This document shows positions 57,467 through 64,000 of a DNA stretch of 64,000 bases, piece by piece. Position numbers and translations under genes: made by a program. Positions within the stretch are counted from its first letter, which is position 1, and the number at the start of each line of letters is the position of its first letter. Source of the stretch: Parvibaculum sp. (GTDB taxonomy: Bacteria > Pseudomonadota > Alphaproteobacteria > Parvibaculales > Parvibaculaceae); contig NZ_JAUSBV010000004.1 of NCBI RefSeq assembly GCF_030651915.1, forward strand, positions 1-64,000. The letters run 5' to 3'. The notes under the pieces were generated by a model. It saw nothing but the letters and a program-made list of their open reading frames with translations, did not search any database and was not told the DNA's origin.

Positions 57467-57504
57467 TCCGAGTGCTGAGAAAAAAGCTTTGAACTAACTA
57501 GACG

Positions 57505-57530
57505 AGCAGCCGAAAGGCTGCTTTTCTTTT
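57505..57530 (+). terminator. GNRA-loop intrinsic terminator between small ORF and protease
   Basis: AGCAGCC-GAAA-GGCTGCT is a perfect 7-bp stem with a GAAA tetraloop, followed by TTTCTTTT. It ends three bases before the protease ATG at 57534. It should stop most transcripts after the small ORF, so protease expression would need read-through or antitermination. Confidence 0.85.
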
Positions 57531-57533
57531 AGG

Positions 57534-59114
57534 ATGATTACTTACCAATCTCTCGACACTGACGCCGAGTGGGATTCTCTGCACAAACAGATATTCCCTC
57601 ACTCTCATCCAGTTGCCGACAAATTGATTCTACAACTGAAAATTCTCAATGCTAAGGTCGTCCTCATCGAGTCCGAGTACCTTGATAGGGATTATTCAGA
57701 TTCGTATTCCGCCTTCTATTCAAAGGTTTATCGGCGACACAACCGCACATGTCGGAGGTTCCATTTTTTTAACTGCGGCCTAGATGCCCTTGCAACATCA
57801 TTAGACGCTCAGACTAGATCAAAGGCCGTCAACGACGCCGCAGACAACTATCTTGGATTTGTCGTAGCTAGGCCTGTGCCTCACGCCCCGCTAAGCCATG
57901 CAGTGATTAAACCTATACCTAGCGAGCCGGGCTACCAAACTGACCTGCTGGTTCATGCCGACTATGACGTTCATCTTCTGGGAGCAAATCTGCGGATATC
58001 CGGAACCCCGCTGACCCAGCAGGACTCTCGCGTGGGCGCTTGCGCTCAAGCGTCCCTCTGGACAGTGGGGCGCCACATGCACATGCGTCATAGAGGACCA
58101 TGGATATCCACTGTCTCTATTACGGAGTCTGCTTCGACGTCACACGATCTCGAACTGGCAAGACAGTTGCCCGCCGGCTCCGCATTCTTGACGCCCTCGC
58201 ATATGACGATAGCGCTGAGAAAGATGGGACGCCAAGCATTCTTCTATGTAGCTGACGATCCGAAAGCTACACCGAAAGTCTGGTCACAGAATCTCAAACC
58301 AGCAGATGTGATTCACCGCTATGTGGATTCGGGTATTCCAGTTATTTTAGGGCTGGGGCCTAATATGGGTGCTATTGGCCATGCGGTCGTGGCGACAGGC
58401 ATCATCAACGTACAACGTCCGCAGAACTATCATCTTCCGATACAGCCAACACGCTCTGTCTTCGTCGATTCAATTCTCATCAACGACGACCAAGGCGGTG
58501 CAAATCTCAAAGCCTCGATCGATAAAAACTCTGTCTACGGAGAGGTTGGCTGGTCCATTGAAGACAGGCTTCAGTATCTTATTATACCTCTGCCCGACAA
58601 AGTCTACATGTCGGCAGAACAGGCGGAGCTTCTTGCCCGTAACTCACTGGACAACTACGAACGTCATTGGACCCAATTACAGAATCAGCCCGGACTGGGC
58701 ACGTCCATTGACGCCGCGGCGCGGTTCATTGATTCAAAGAATAATTCGAAGCTGATCGCTCGAACATACCTCACGTTTGGGTATCGCTACAAAGAACGGA
58801 TAATCAGAAACAGCATATCATCAACGTTCAAGAACGAGGTCATCCAAGCAAATCTTCCGAGATACGTTTGGGTAACAGAATTCGGAGAATTCTCGTCGCA
58901 AAATCATCTCGACAAGTCGCAGCAACGCATATCTGCACACGTTGTTATAGATGCGACTGCGTCAGTGTTGTGGGAAGCTGAGCTCGCAATGCATGCCCCT
59001 GGATTCTGGCTTATAAGATCACACGACGAGGCAAGGCCATACAGCGAATATCTTTTAAACTGGGGCTTAATAGCAGATGATACGGAGTACCGACCGAAGG
59101 TCCGGGGGAGTTGA
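57534..59114 (+). CDS. Putative papain/C39-like cysteine protease of unknown family
   Basis: This 526-residue cytoplasmic protein has an N-terminal region (about 1-145) with IESEYLDRDYSDSYSAFYSK and HFFNCGLD. The middle domain carries a possible Gln-Cys-His-Asn/Asp constellation: TQQDSRVGACAQASLW (Gln163, Cys170), GAIGHAVVATGI (His283) and DSILINDDQGG (Asn317/Asp318). This order matches papain-fold C39-type peptidases or transglutaminase-like enzymes. No signal peptide or TM is seen. The C-terminal 200 residues are unassigned. It is AT-richer than its neighbours. The ribosome site is weak (AGG next to ATG). Confidence 0.6.
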   Translation: MITYQSLDTDAEWDSLHKQIFPHSHPVADKLILQLKILNAKVVLIESEYLDRDYSDSYSAFYSKVYRRHNRTCRRFHFFNCGLDALATSLDAQTRSKAVNDAADNYLGFVVARPVPHAPLSHAVIKPIPSEPGYQTDLLVHADYDVHLLGANLRISGTPLTQQDSRVGACAQASLWTVGRHMHMRHRGPWISTVSITESASTSHDLELARQLPAGSAFLTPSHMTIALRKMGRQAFFYVADDPKATPKVWSQNLKPADVIHRYVDSGIPVILGLGPNMGAIGHAVVATGIINVQRPQNYHLPIQPTRSVFVDSILINDDQGGANLKASIDKNSVYGEVGWSIEDRLQYLIIPLPDKVYMSAEQAELLARNSLDNYERHWTQLQNQPGLGTSIDAAARFIDSKNNSKLIARTYLTFGYRYKERIIRNSISSTFKNEVIQANLPRYVWVTEFGEFSSQNHLDKSQQRISAHVVIDATASVLWEAELAMHAPGFWLIRSHDEARPYSEYLLNWGLIADDTEYRPKVRGS

Positions 59115-59123
59115 GAGTTCGCT

Positions 59124-59202
59124 CTACTCCACCCCCGTCGGCAACCCGTCGATGCTGACGCGGTTCTTTTCCTGCCAGTAATCGGCGATGCCGGCCTCGC
59201 CT
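59124..59202. repeat. 79-bp direct repeat, right boundary (att-like), 3' end of PNPOx gene
   Basis: This is identical to 55995-56073 and begins exactly at the stop codon (TAG on the minus strand) of the PNPOx-family gene, covering its last 26 codons. It is the intact attR-like copy. Confidence 0.85.
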
Positions 59203-59672
59203 TTCGCTTCGGCCCAGCGGACAAGCGAGGGGCGCTCTTCCTTGTAGCCGTAGAGCGGCACGCCGAAGCCGCAGCTTGTCTGCACCAGTTCGACATCGAG
59301 GACGACGATCTGACGTGCGCCGGCAGGCTCGTTGCCGTCGAAGAAACTTTCGAGATAACGCGCATAGTCCGCCGTGCCCTTGCGCGCGACGCGGCCGCGG
59401 CCGTAGAGCCGCAGGATCATCGGCGGACCGTCAAAGGCGCAGAACATGATGGTCATGCGGCCATCGGCCTTGAGATGCGCCGCCGCCTCGTTGCCGCTGC
59501 CGGTGTGATCGAGATAGCAGACCTCGTTGTCGCCGGTGACGCGGAAACCGTCGAGCCCCTTGGGCGAGAGGTTGATGCGGCTCTCGGCCGTGGCGCTGGC
59601 GGTGAAGAAGATGTGCTGGCGCTCGATGAAGGATTTGAGCTCCGGTGTGAGGCTCGGGAACTGTTTGGCCAT
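59124..59672 (-). CDS. Pyridoxamine 5'-phosphate oxidase-family flavoprotein
   Basis: This 182-residue protein has the split-barrel FMN fold with FFTASATAESRINLSPKG and VCYLDHTGSGNEAAAHL near the FMN phosphate. GRMTIMFCAFDGPPMILRLYG is followed by a C-terminal SCGFGVPLY block. ATG 59672 has a GGAG site (an upstream in-frame start at 59702 is less likely). The role is probably as an FMN- or F420-type oxidoreductase of unknown substrate. Its 3' end is the island attachment site and remains intact. Confidence 0.9.
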   Translation of the reverse strand: MAKQFPSLTPELKSFIERQHIFFTASATAESRINLSPKGLDGFRVTGDNEVCYLDHTGSGNEAAAHLKADGRMTIMFCAFDGPPMILRLYGRGRVARKGTADYARYLESFFDGNEPAGARQIVVLDVELVQTSCGFGVPLYGYKEERPSLVRWAEAKGEAGIADYWQEKNRVSIDGLPTGVE

Positions 59673-59685
59673 ATTTCTCTCCTTC

Positions 59686-60942
59686 TCAATCGCCCTCGAC
59701 AAGCGCGCGGGAACTGGTGTCGGGGATCGTCGAATAATAGGCCGCCGCCGCGACCAGCACCGCGGCGAGGAAGCCGAAGGTGGCGCGGTAGGTGATGTCG
59801 AAACCGAAATCCATCCGCAGTAACTGGCCGATCAGCACGCCCGACAGCGCGCTCAGCACGAAGACGCCGGCCATGTTGCCGAAATTGAGAATGGTGATAC
59901 CGCGCCCGGCAAGACGGTCCGGGAAGATCAGCCTTCCATGCGCGAGCAGCAGCGGCGTGTAGCCGGCATTGAGGCCGAAAATCACGAAGAGCGCGGTCAC
60001 GAGCCAGAGCGGCGGCGCATCGAGCGCGGCGAGGAGCGCGAGGATGGCCGCCGACAAGGCGGCACCGGCCATGATCGGTTTCTTGATGCTGCCGAAAACG
60101 CGCTCGGCATAGCCCCAGACGAGCAGGCCGACAACCTGGCCGGCCGTCAGCAGCAGCAGCACATTGCCGCGGCCGGTCAGATCGAGGCCGTGCACATCGG
60201 CCAGATAGGGCGAGGCCCAGAGCGTCTGCACGGCGGCAAAGACCGCATAGCCGGTCGAGATCATCACGAAGAGCGGCGGCACCGCCGGATGGCGGACAAC
60301 CTCGCCGAGGCCCCGAAGGCTCTGGCCCAGCGTTTCGCGCGGACCCGATGCCGCAGGATGCCCTGCCGGCGCATCGCGCACGATGACGCCCATGATGATC
60401 GCGAGGACGCCGGTGAAGACGGCGGCGAGAACGAAGCTGGCGCGCCAGCCGATCGCCTCCACCGCGAAGGCGAGCGGCGCGGTCGCCATCAGCGCGCCGA
60501 GCGTGCCGATCGAAATCTGCAACCCCGTCAGCGCCGCGAAACGGTCGGCCGGAAACCAGCGGCGATAGATCATCAAGGGGCCCATCAGCATGACGGAGCA
60601 ACCGATGCCCATCAGGATGCGGGCGACGGTGAGGCCCATGCGACCTTCCGCCATGGCAAAGACCAGGCAGCCGAGAACGGCGACGCCGACCGAGCCGATC
60701 ATGGTCAGGCGCGCGCCATAGCGGTCGAGCAGGATGCCGACCGGGATCTGCATCAGCGCAAAGGAGAGGAAGAAGGCGCCGGAAAGAATACCGAGTTCTT
60801 CCGGACGGAGCCCGAGATCGGCGGTCAGGTTGGGCGCGATGACGCCGGTCGAGGAGCGCAGGAACTGGCTCACCGTGTAGACGAGGCAGAGAATGGTGAC
60901 GAGGCCCACGACATAAAGGCGGGAGGCGCGCGGGGCGGACAT
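59686..60942 (-). CDS. MFS transporter
   Basis: This 418-residue protein has 12 predicted TM helices. The MFS A-motif region is MQIPVGILLDRYGARLTMIG, and the second half has GYAERVFGSIKKPIM. The sequence is of the nitrate/nitrite porter or metabolite:H+ symporter type (WFPADRFAALTGLQISIGTLG). It starts at ATG 60942 and is 13 bp upstream of the PNPOx gene, so they may be co-transcribed. The substrate is unknown. Confidence 0.87.
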   Translation of the reverse strand: MSAPRASRLYVVGLVTILCLVYTVSQFLRSSTGVIAPNLTADLGLRPEELGILSGAFFLSFALMQIPVGILLDRYGARLTMIGSVGVAVLGCLVFAMAEGRMGLTVARILMGIGCSVMLMGPLMIYRRWFPADRFAALTGLQISIGTLGALMATAPLAFAVEAIGWRASFVLAAVFTGVLAIIMGVIVRDAPAGHPAASGPRETLGQSLRGLGEVVRHPAVPPLFVMISTGYAVFAAVQTLWASPYLADVHGLDLTGRGNVLLLLTAGQVVGLLVWGYAERVFGSIKKPIMAGAALSAAILALLAALDAPPLWLVTALFVIFGLNAGYTPLLLAHGRLIFPDRLAGRGITILNFGNMAGVFVLSALSGVLIGQLLRMDFGFDITYRATFGFLAAVLVAAAAYYSTIPDTSSRALVEGD

Positions 60943-61081
60943 TGGGCGGCTCTCCCTGAAGGCCGGAGCAGGCCCCCGGCGCGGTTGAATGGCGCCAAGT
61001 GCTAGCACGGCCCGACCGGGCGCTGTCAAACCGCCGAAAAAGCAAGGCAACCCGCCCTTTTTCGCACATGCGAAGCAAGCC

Positions 61082-61154
61082 TTGTGGCGACCCCCCTCCC
61101 CGTTATATAAGGCGGCACATTTCGGCCGCCCCCGCACGCTTTGGTTTCGTGCGG
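61082..61154 (+). promoter_or_regulatory. Promoter and leader hairpin of typA
   Basis: TTGTGG (61082-61087), 16 bp and TATATA (61104-61109) form a plausible sigma-70-type promoter. The leader then has the stem CCGCACG-N9-CGTGCGG (61132-61154), followed by GCCGCCTTTTT. The hairpin plus T-run may give attenuation or control of translation. Confidence 0.4.
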
Positions 61155-61181
61155 CAGGCCGCCTTTTTACCCGGCGGTTAC

Positions 61182-63038
61182 ATGTCCATTCGGAATATCG
61201 CGATCATCGCCCATGTTGACCATGGGAAGACGACGCTGGTCGATCAGTTGCTTCGCCAGTCCGGCACCTTCCGCGACAACCAGCAGGTTGCCGAGCGGGT
61301 GATGGATTCAAACGACATCGAAAAAGAGCGTGGCATCACCATTCTCGCCAAATGCACCAGCGTCGACTGGGAGCAGGATGGCGTCCACACCCGCATCAAC
61401 ATCATCGACACGCCGGGCCATGCCGATTTCGGCGGCGAGGTGGAACGCATCCTGTCGATGGTCGACGGCGTGGTACTGCTGGTGGACGCGGCCGAAGGCC
61501 CGCTGCCGCAGACCAAGTTCGTGACCTCGAAGGCGCTGGCGCTGGGCCTGCGCCCCATCGTGCTGATCAACAAGGTCGACCGCCCCGATGCGCGCGCCGA
61601 CGAAGTGCATATCGAGGCCTTCGATCTTTTCGCCGCGCTGGGCGCGACCGACGAGCAGCTCGACTTCCCGACCATCTTCGCCTCCGCCAAGGAAGGCTGG
61701 GCGACCGAAGACCTCAACGCGCCCGACGCGAAGGAACACGGCATGGCGCCGCTCTTCGCCAAGGTCCTGACCCATTTCCACGCTCCCGCTGCGCTGACCG
61801 ACGGTTCGCAGCAGGAACCCTTTGCGATGCTGGTGACGACCATCGAAAGCGACCCTTATCTGGGCCGCATCCTGACCGGCCGCATCGAAAAGGGCATCGT
61901 GAAGCCGAACCTGCCGGTGCAGGTGTTGCGCAAGCCCAAGGGCGGTGAAGCGGCAACCGTCGAAAAGGGCCGCATCACCCGCGTGATGGCGTTCCGCGGC
62001 ATCCAGCGCATTCCGGTCGACGAGGCGAAAGCCGGCGACATCGTCGCCATTGCCGGTCTGCAGGAAGGCACCGTCGCCGATACGATCTGCGATCCGGTCG
62101 TCACCGACGCCATCGACGCGCTGCCGATCGATCCGCCGACGCTGTCGATCACCGTTTCGATCAATGACAGCCCGCTGGCCGGCCGCGAAGGCACCAAGGT
62201 GCAGTCGCGCGTCATCCGCGAGCGGCTGATGAAGGAAGCCGAAAGCAATGTCGCGATCCGCGTGTCGGACAGCGAAAACCGCGACGCCTTCGAAGTGGCC
62301 GGGCGCGGCGAATTGCAGCTTGGCGTGCTGATCGAGAACATGCGCCGCGAAGGCTTCGAGGTTTCGATTTCGCGCCCGCGCGTGCTTTATCGCGAGGACG
62401 ACAAGGGCGGCCGCCTCGAGCCGATCGAGGAAGCGACCATCGACGTCGACGACGAATATACCGGCGTCGTGATCGAGAAGGTCTCGAACCGCAAGGGCGA
62501 GATGATCGACATGCGTCCGACCGGCGCCGGCAAGACCCGCATCATCTTCCATTGCCCGTCGCGCGGGCTGATCGGCTATCACGGCGAATTCCTGACCGAT
62601 ACGCGCGGCACCGGCGTGATGAACCGCATGTTCCACGCCTATGAGCCCTATCGCGGCGAAATCGAAGGCCGGCGCAACGGCGTGCTGATCTCCAACGGCG
62701 CCGGCGACGCCGTGCCTTACGCGCTCTGGTATATCGAGGAGCGCGGTACGCTCTTCGTCCAGCCGGGCGTCAAGGTCTATGAGGGCATGATCATCGGCGA
62801 GAACGCCCGCCCCGACGACCTGATCGTCAATCCGCTGAAGGCCAAGCAGCTGACCAACATCCGCACCACCTCGAAGGACGAGGCGGTGCGCTTGACGCCG
62901 CCGCGGCCGCTGACGCTCGAACAGGCAATCGCCTATATCGAGGCCGACGAGCTGGTGGAAGTGACCCCGAAGTCGATCCGCCTGCGCAAGCGCTGGCTCG
63001 ACCCCAACGAACGCAAGAAGTTCGCCCGGGCGGGGTGA
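61182..63038 (+). CDS. typA: Translational GTPase TypA/BipA
   Basis: This 618-residue GTPase is related to EF-G. G1 is AHVDHGKTT, the switch region has [14 protein letters not shown]3 is [11 protein letters not shown] and G4 is [12 protein letters not shown]. Domain V and the BipA-specific C-terminal domain ([21 protein letters not shown]) are present. It binds the 70S ribosome at the EF-G site and assists growth under stress, low temperature and 50S assembly. ATG 61182 fits the family start; the upstream frame is not coding. Confidence 0.96.
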   Translation: MSIRNIAIIAHVDHGKTTLVDQLLRQSGTFRDNQQVAERVMDSNDIEKERGITILAKCTSVDWEQDGVHTRINIIDTPGHADFGGEVERILSMVDGVVLLVDAAEGPLPQTKFVTSKALALGLRPIVLINKVDRPDARADEVHIEAFDLFAALGATDEQLDFPTIFASAKEGWATEDLNAPDAKEHGMAPLFAKVLTHFHAPAALTDGSQQEPFAMLVTTIESDPYLGRILTGRIEKGIVKPNLPVQVLRKPKGGEAATVEKGRITRVMAFRGIQRIPVDEAKAGDIVAIAGLQEGTVADTICDPVVTDAIDALPIDPPTLSITVSINDSPLAGREGTKVQSRVIRERLMKEAESNVAIRVSDSENRDAFEVAGRGELQLGVLIENMRREGFEVSISRPRVLYREDDKGGRLEPIEEATIDVDDEYTGVVIEKVSNRKGEMIDMRPTGAGKTRIIFHCPSRGLIGYHGEFLTDTRGTGVMNRMFHAYEPYRGEIEGRRNGVLISNGAGDAVPYALWYIEERGTLFVQPGVKVYEGMIIGENARPDDLIVNPLKAKQLTNIRTTSKDEAVRLTPPRPLTLEQAIAYIEADELVEVTPKSIRLRKRWLDPNERKKFARAG

Positions 63039-63070
63039 GGCGCGGAAAGTTGAGACTCTCGAATTAAATA

Positions 63071-63101
63071 CGTCATGGCCCGCCTAAAACGGGCCATGAC
63101 G
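63071..63101. repeat. 12-bp perfect palindrome, possible typA terminator
   Basis: CGTCATGGCCCG-N7-CGGGCCATGACG lies 32 bp after the typA stop. The inner stem matches the repeat at 803-825, so it is both a dispersed palindrome and a candidate terminator. There is no strong U-tract. Confidence 0.65.
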
Positions 63102-63189
63102 GTTTGGTTTGAGCGGCGATGCACCATCCCGTTTGCCTCGCCCCCTCCCCAATGCCACTCTTCCCCGAAAGAAATGACGGGAGGCGATC

Positions 63190-64000
63190 ATGGCAGGCAA
63201 CGCCGAATGGCTGGCGCAGGTGACGGAAGCGGCGCTCGAGCCTGCGCTGCCGATCATCGACCCGCACCATCATCTCTGGGACCATCCGGGCTCGCGCTAC
63301 GAGCTCGATGAACTGTTGGCCGACACCGGCCAGGGCCACAATATCCGCGCCACGGTTTTCGTCGAATGCAAGGCGATGTATCGCGCCGAGGGCCCGGAAA
63401 ACCTGAAGCCCGTCGGCGAGACCGAATATGTCAACGGCATCGCCGCCAAGTCGGCGAGCGGGCAATATGGACCGATGCGCGCCTGCGCCGGCATTGTCGG
63501 CTTTGCCGATTTGCGGCTCGGCGGCAAGGTGGACGACGTGCTGGAAGCGCATCTCGCCCGCGCGCCCGAGCGCTTTCGCGGCATCCGCCATGCGTCCGCC
63601 TTCGATCCGAGCCCCGATGTGCGCGCCTCGCACACGCTGCCGCCCAAGGGGCTGCTCGGCCTCGAGACGTTTCGCGAAGGTTTTGCGCGGCTGAAGAAAT
63701 ATGGCCTCAGTTTCGACGCCTGGCACTATCACCACCAGATCCCGGAACTGACGGCACTGGCCCGCGCGCATCCCGAAACGACGATCATCTTCGATCATTT
63801 CGGCGGACCGATCGGCATCGGCCCCTATGAAGGCAAGCGCGCCGAAATTTTCGCGCAATGGAAGAAAGATGTGGCGGACCTGGCCGCCTGCCCGAATGTC
63901 GTCGCCAAGATCGGTGGCATCAACATGGCCGTCAACGGCTTTGGCTGGCACAAGCGCACCAAGCCGCCGACCTCGGACGAGTTGGTGGCCGCGACACGCG
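63190..64000 (+). CDS. Amidohydrolase-family (TIM-barrel) hydrolase, cut by window end
   Basis: At least 270 residues are visible of an amidohydrolase-2 type enzyme. The metal motif IIDPHHHLWDHP is near the N-terminus, with FVECKAMYRAEG, the substrate-site FRGIRHASAFDP, the histidine pair DAWHYHHQIPEL and IIFDHFGGPIG typical of the family. ATG 63190 is the start. The C-terminus lies beyond 64000. It resembles lactonases or decarboxylases acting on aromatic-ring-cleavage products. Confidence 0.88.
   Translation, partial: MAGNAEWLAQVTEAALEPALPIIDPHHHLWDHPGSRYELDELLADTGQGHNIRATVFVECKAMYRAEGPENLKPVGETEYVNGIAAKSASGQYGPMRACAGIVGFADLRLGGKVDDVLEAHLARAPERFRGIRHASAFDPSPDVRASHTLPPKGLLGLETFREGFARLKKYGLSFDAWHYHHQIPELTALARAHPETTIIFDHFGGPIGIGPYEGKRAEIFAQWKKDVADLAACPNVVAKIGGINMAVNGFGWHKRTKPPTSDELVAATR

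Noticed and set aside
1-64000. CRISPR array, rRNA operon or insertion sequence with transposase
   Set aside because: No regularly spaced repeats with spacers, no rRNA sequence and no transposase or integrase ORF were found.

Overview
The window looks like a chromosomal segment from a GC-rich alphaproteobacterium. Lineage markers are GapR (DUF2312), CpdR beside an N-formylglutamate amidohydrolase, the 41-residue L36 paralogue without zinc cysteines, DUF1244, and much acyl-CoA/thiolase chemistry. A Parvibaculum-like member of Hyphomicrobiales would fit, but that is inference. Gene order is dense, with many ATGA or GTGA overlaps. Many gaps hold palindromic, MITE-like repeats.

Layout. 0-11 kb: the N-terminal part of HsdM, a TetR regulator with a divergent membrane protein, pyrC, an ArsR/ATP-grasp pair, a voltage-gated sodium channel with a GNAT protein, a YxaF-type TetR, a LuxR-alpha/beta-hydrolase fusion, gapR and DUF1244. 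11-28 kb: glycerate 2-kinase and pyruvate kinase, hydrolases, rpmJ, a CPBP protease, MFS, acyl-CoA dehydrogenase, a lipoprotein with barrel-like sequence, a hydrolase/LuxR pair, an arylsulfatase and a nitroreductase. 28-43 kb: a DUF35/thiolase pair, VOC protein, DUF1329 protein with a divergent MMPL exporter, GST, TauD-type dioxygenase, radical SAM/SPASM protein, an RND pump with its adaptor, and tRNA-Val(GAC). 43-47.7 kb: cpdR, N-formylglutamate amidohydrolase, a candidate sRNA, a lytic transglycosylase and a GltB2-like oxidoreductase.

47.7-55.7 kb is an envelope-lipid cluster. On the minus strand it has a response regulator, a sensor kinase, an EptA/MCR-type phosphoethanolamine transferase, a PAP2 phosphatase and a diacylglycerol kinase. 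Divergently there is a PlcP-type phospholipase C overlapping an Agt-type glycosyltransferase, preceded by a three-repeat Pho-box-like array. Together they could strip phospholipid head groups, make glycolipids, decorate lipid A and recycle diacylglycerol.

56.0-59.2 kb is a small foreign-looking island, visibly AT-richer than its surroundings. It is bounded by perfect 79-bp direct repeats; one copy is the 3' end of a pyridoxamine-phosphate-oxidase-family gene and starts exactly at its stop codon. It carries a HEPN-like protein (R-N-x3-H motif), a 61-residue protein, a perfect GNRA-loop terminator and a 526-residue putative papain/C39-like cysteine protease. No recombinase is present. A diverged third boundary copy lies between the cargo genes, suggesting a two-cassette array. 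This is the best candidate for an undescribed (possibly defence) system. After the island come an MFS transporter, typA/bipA and a truncated amidohydrolase.
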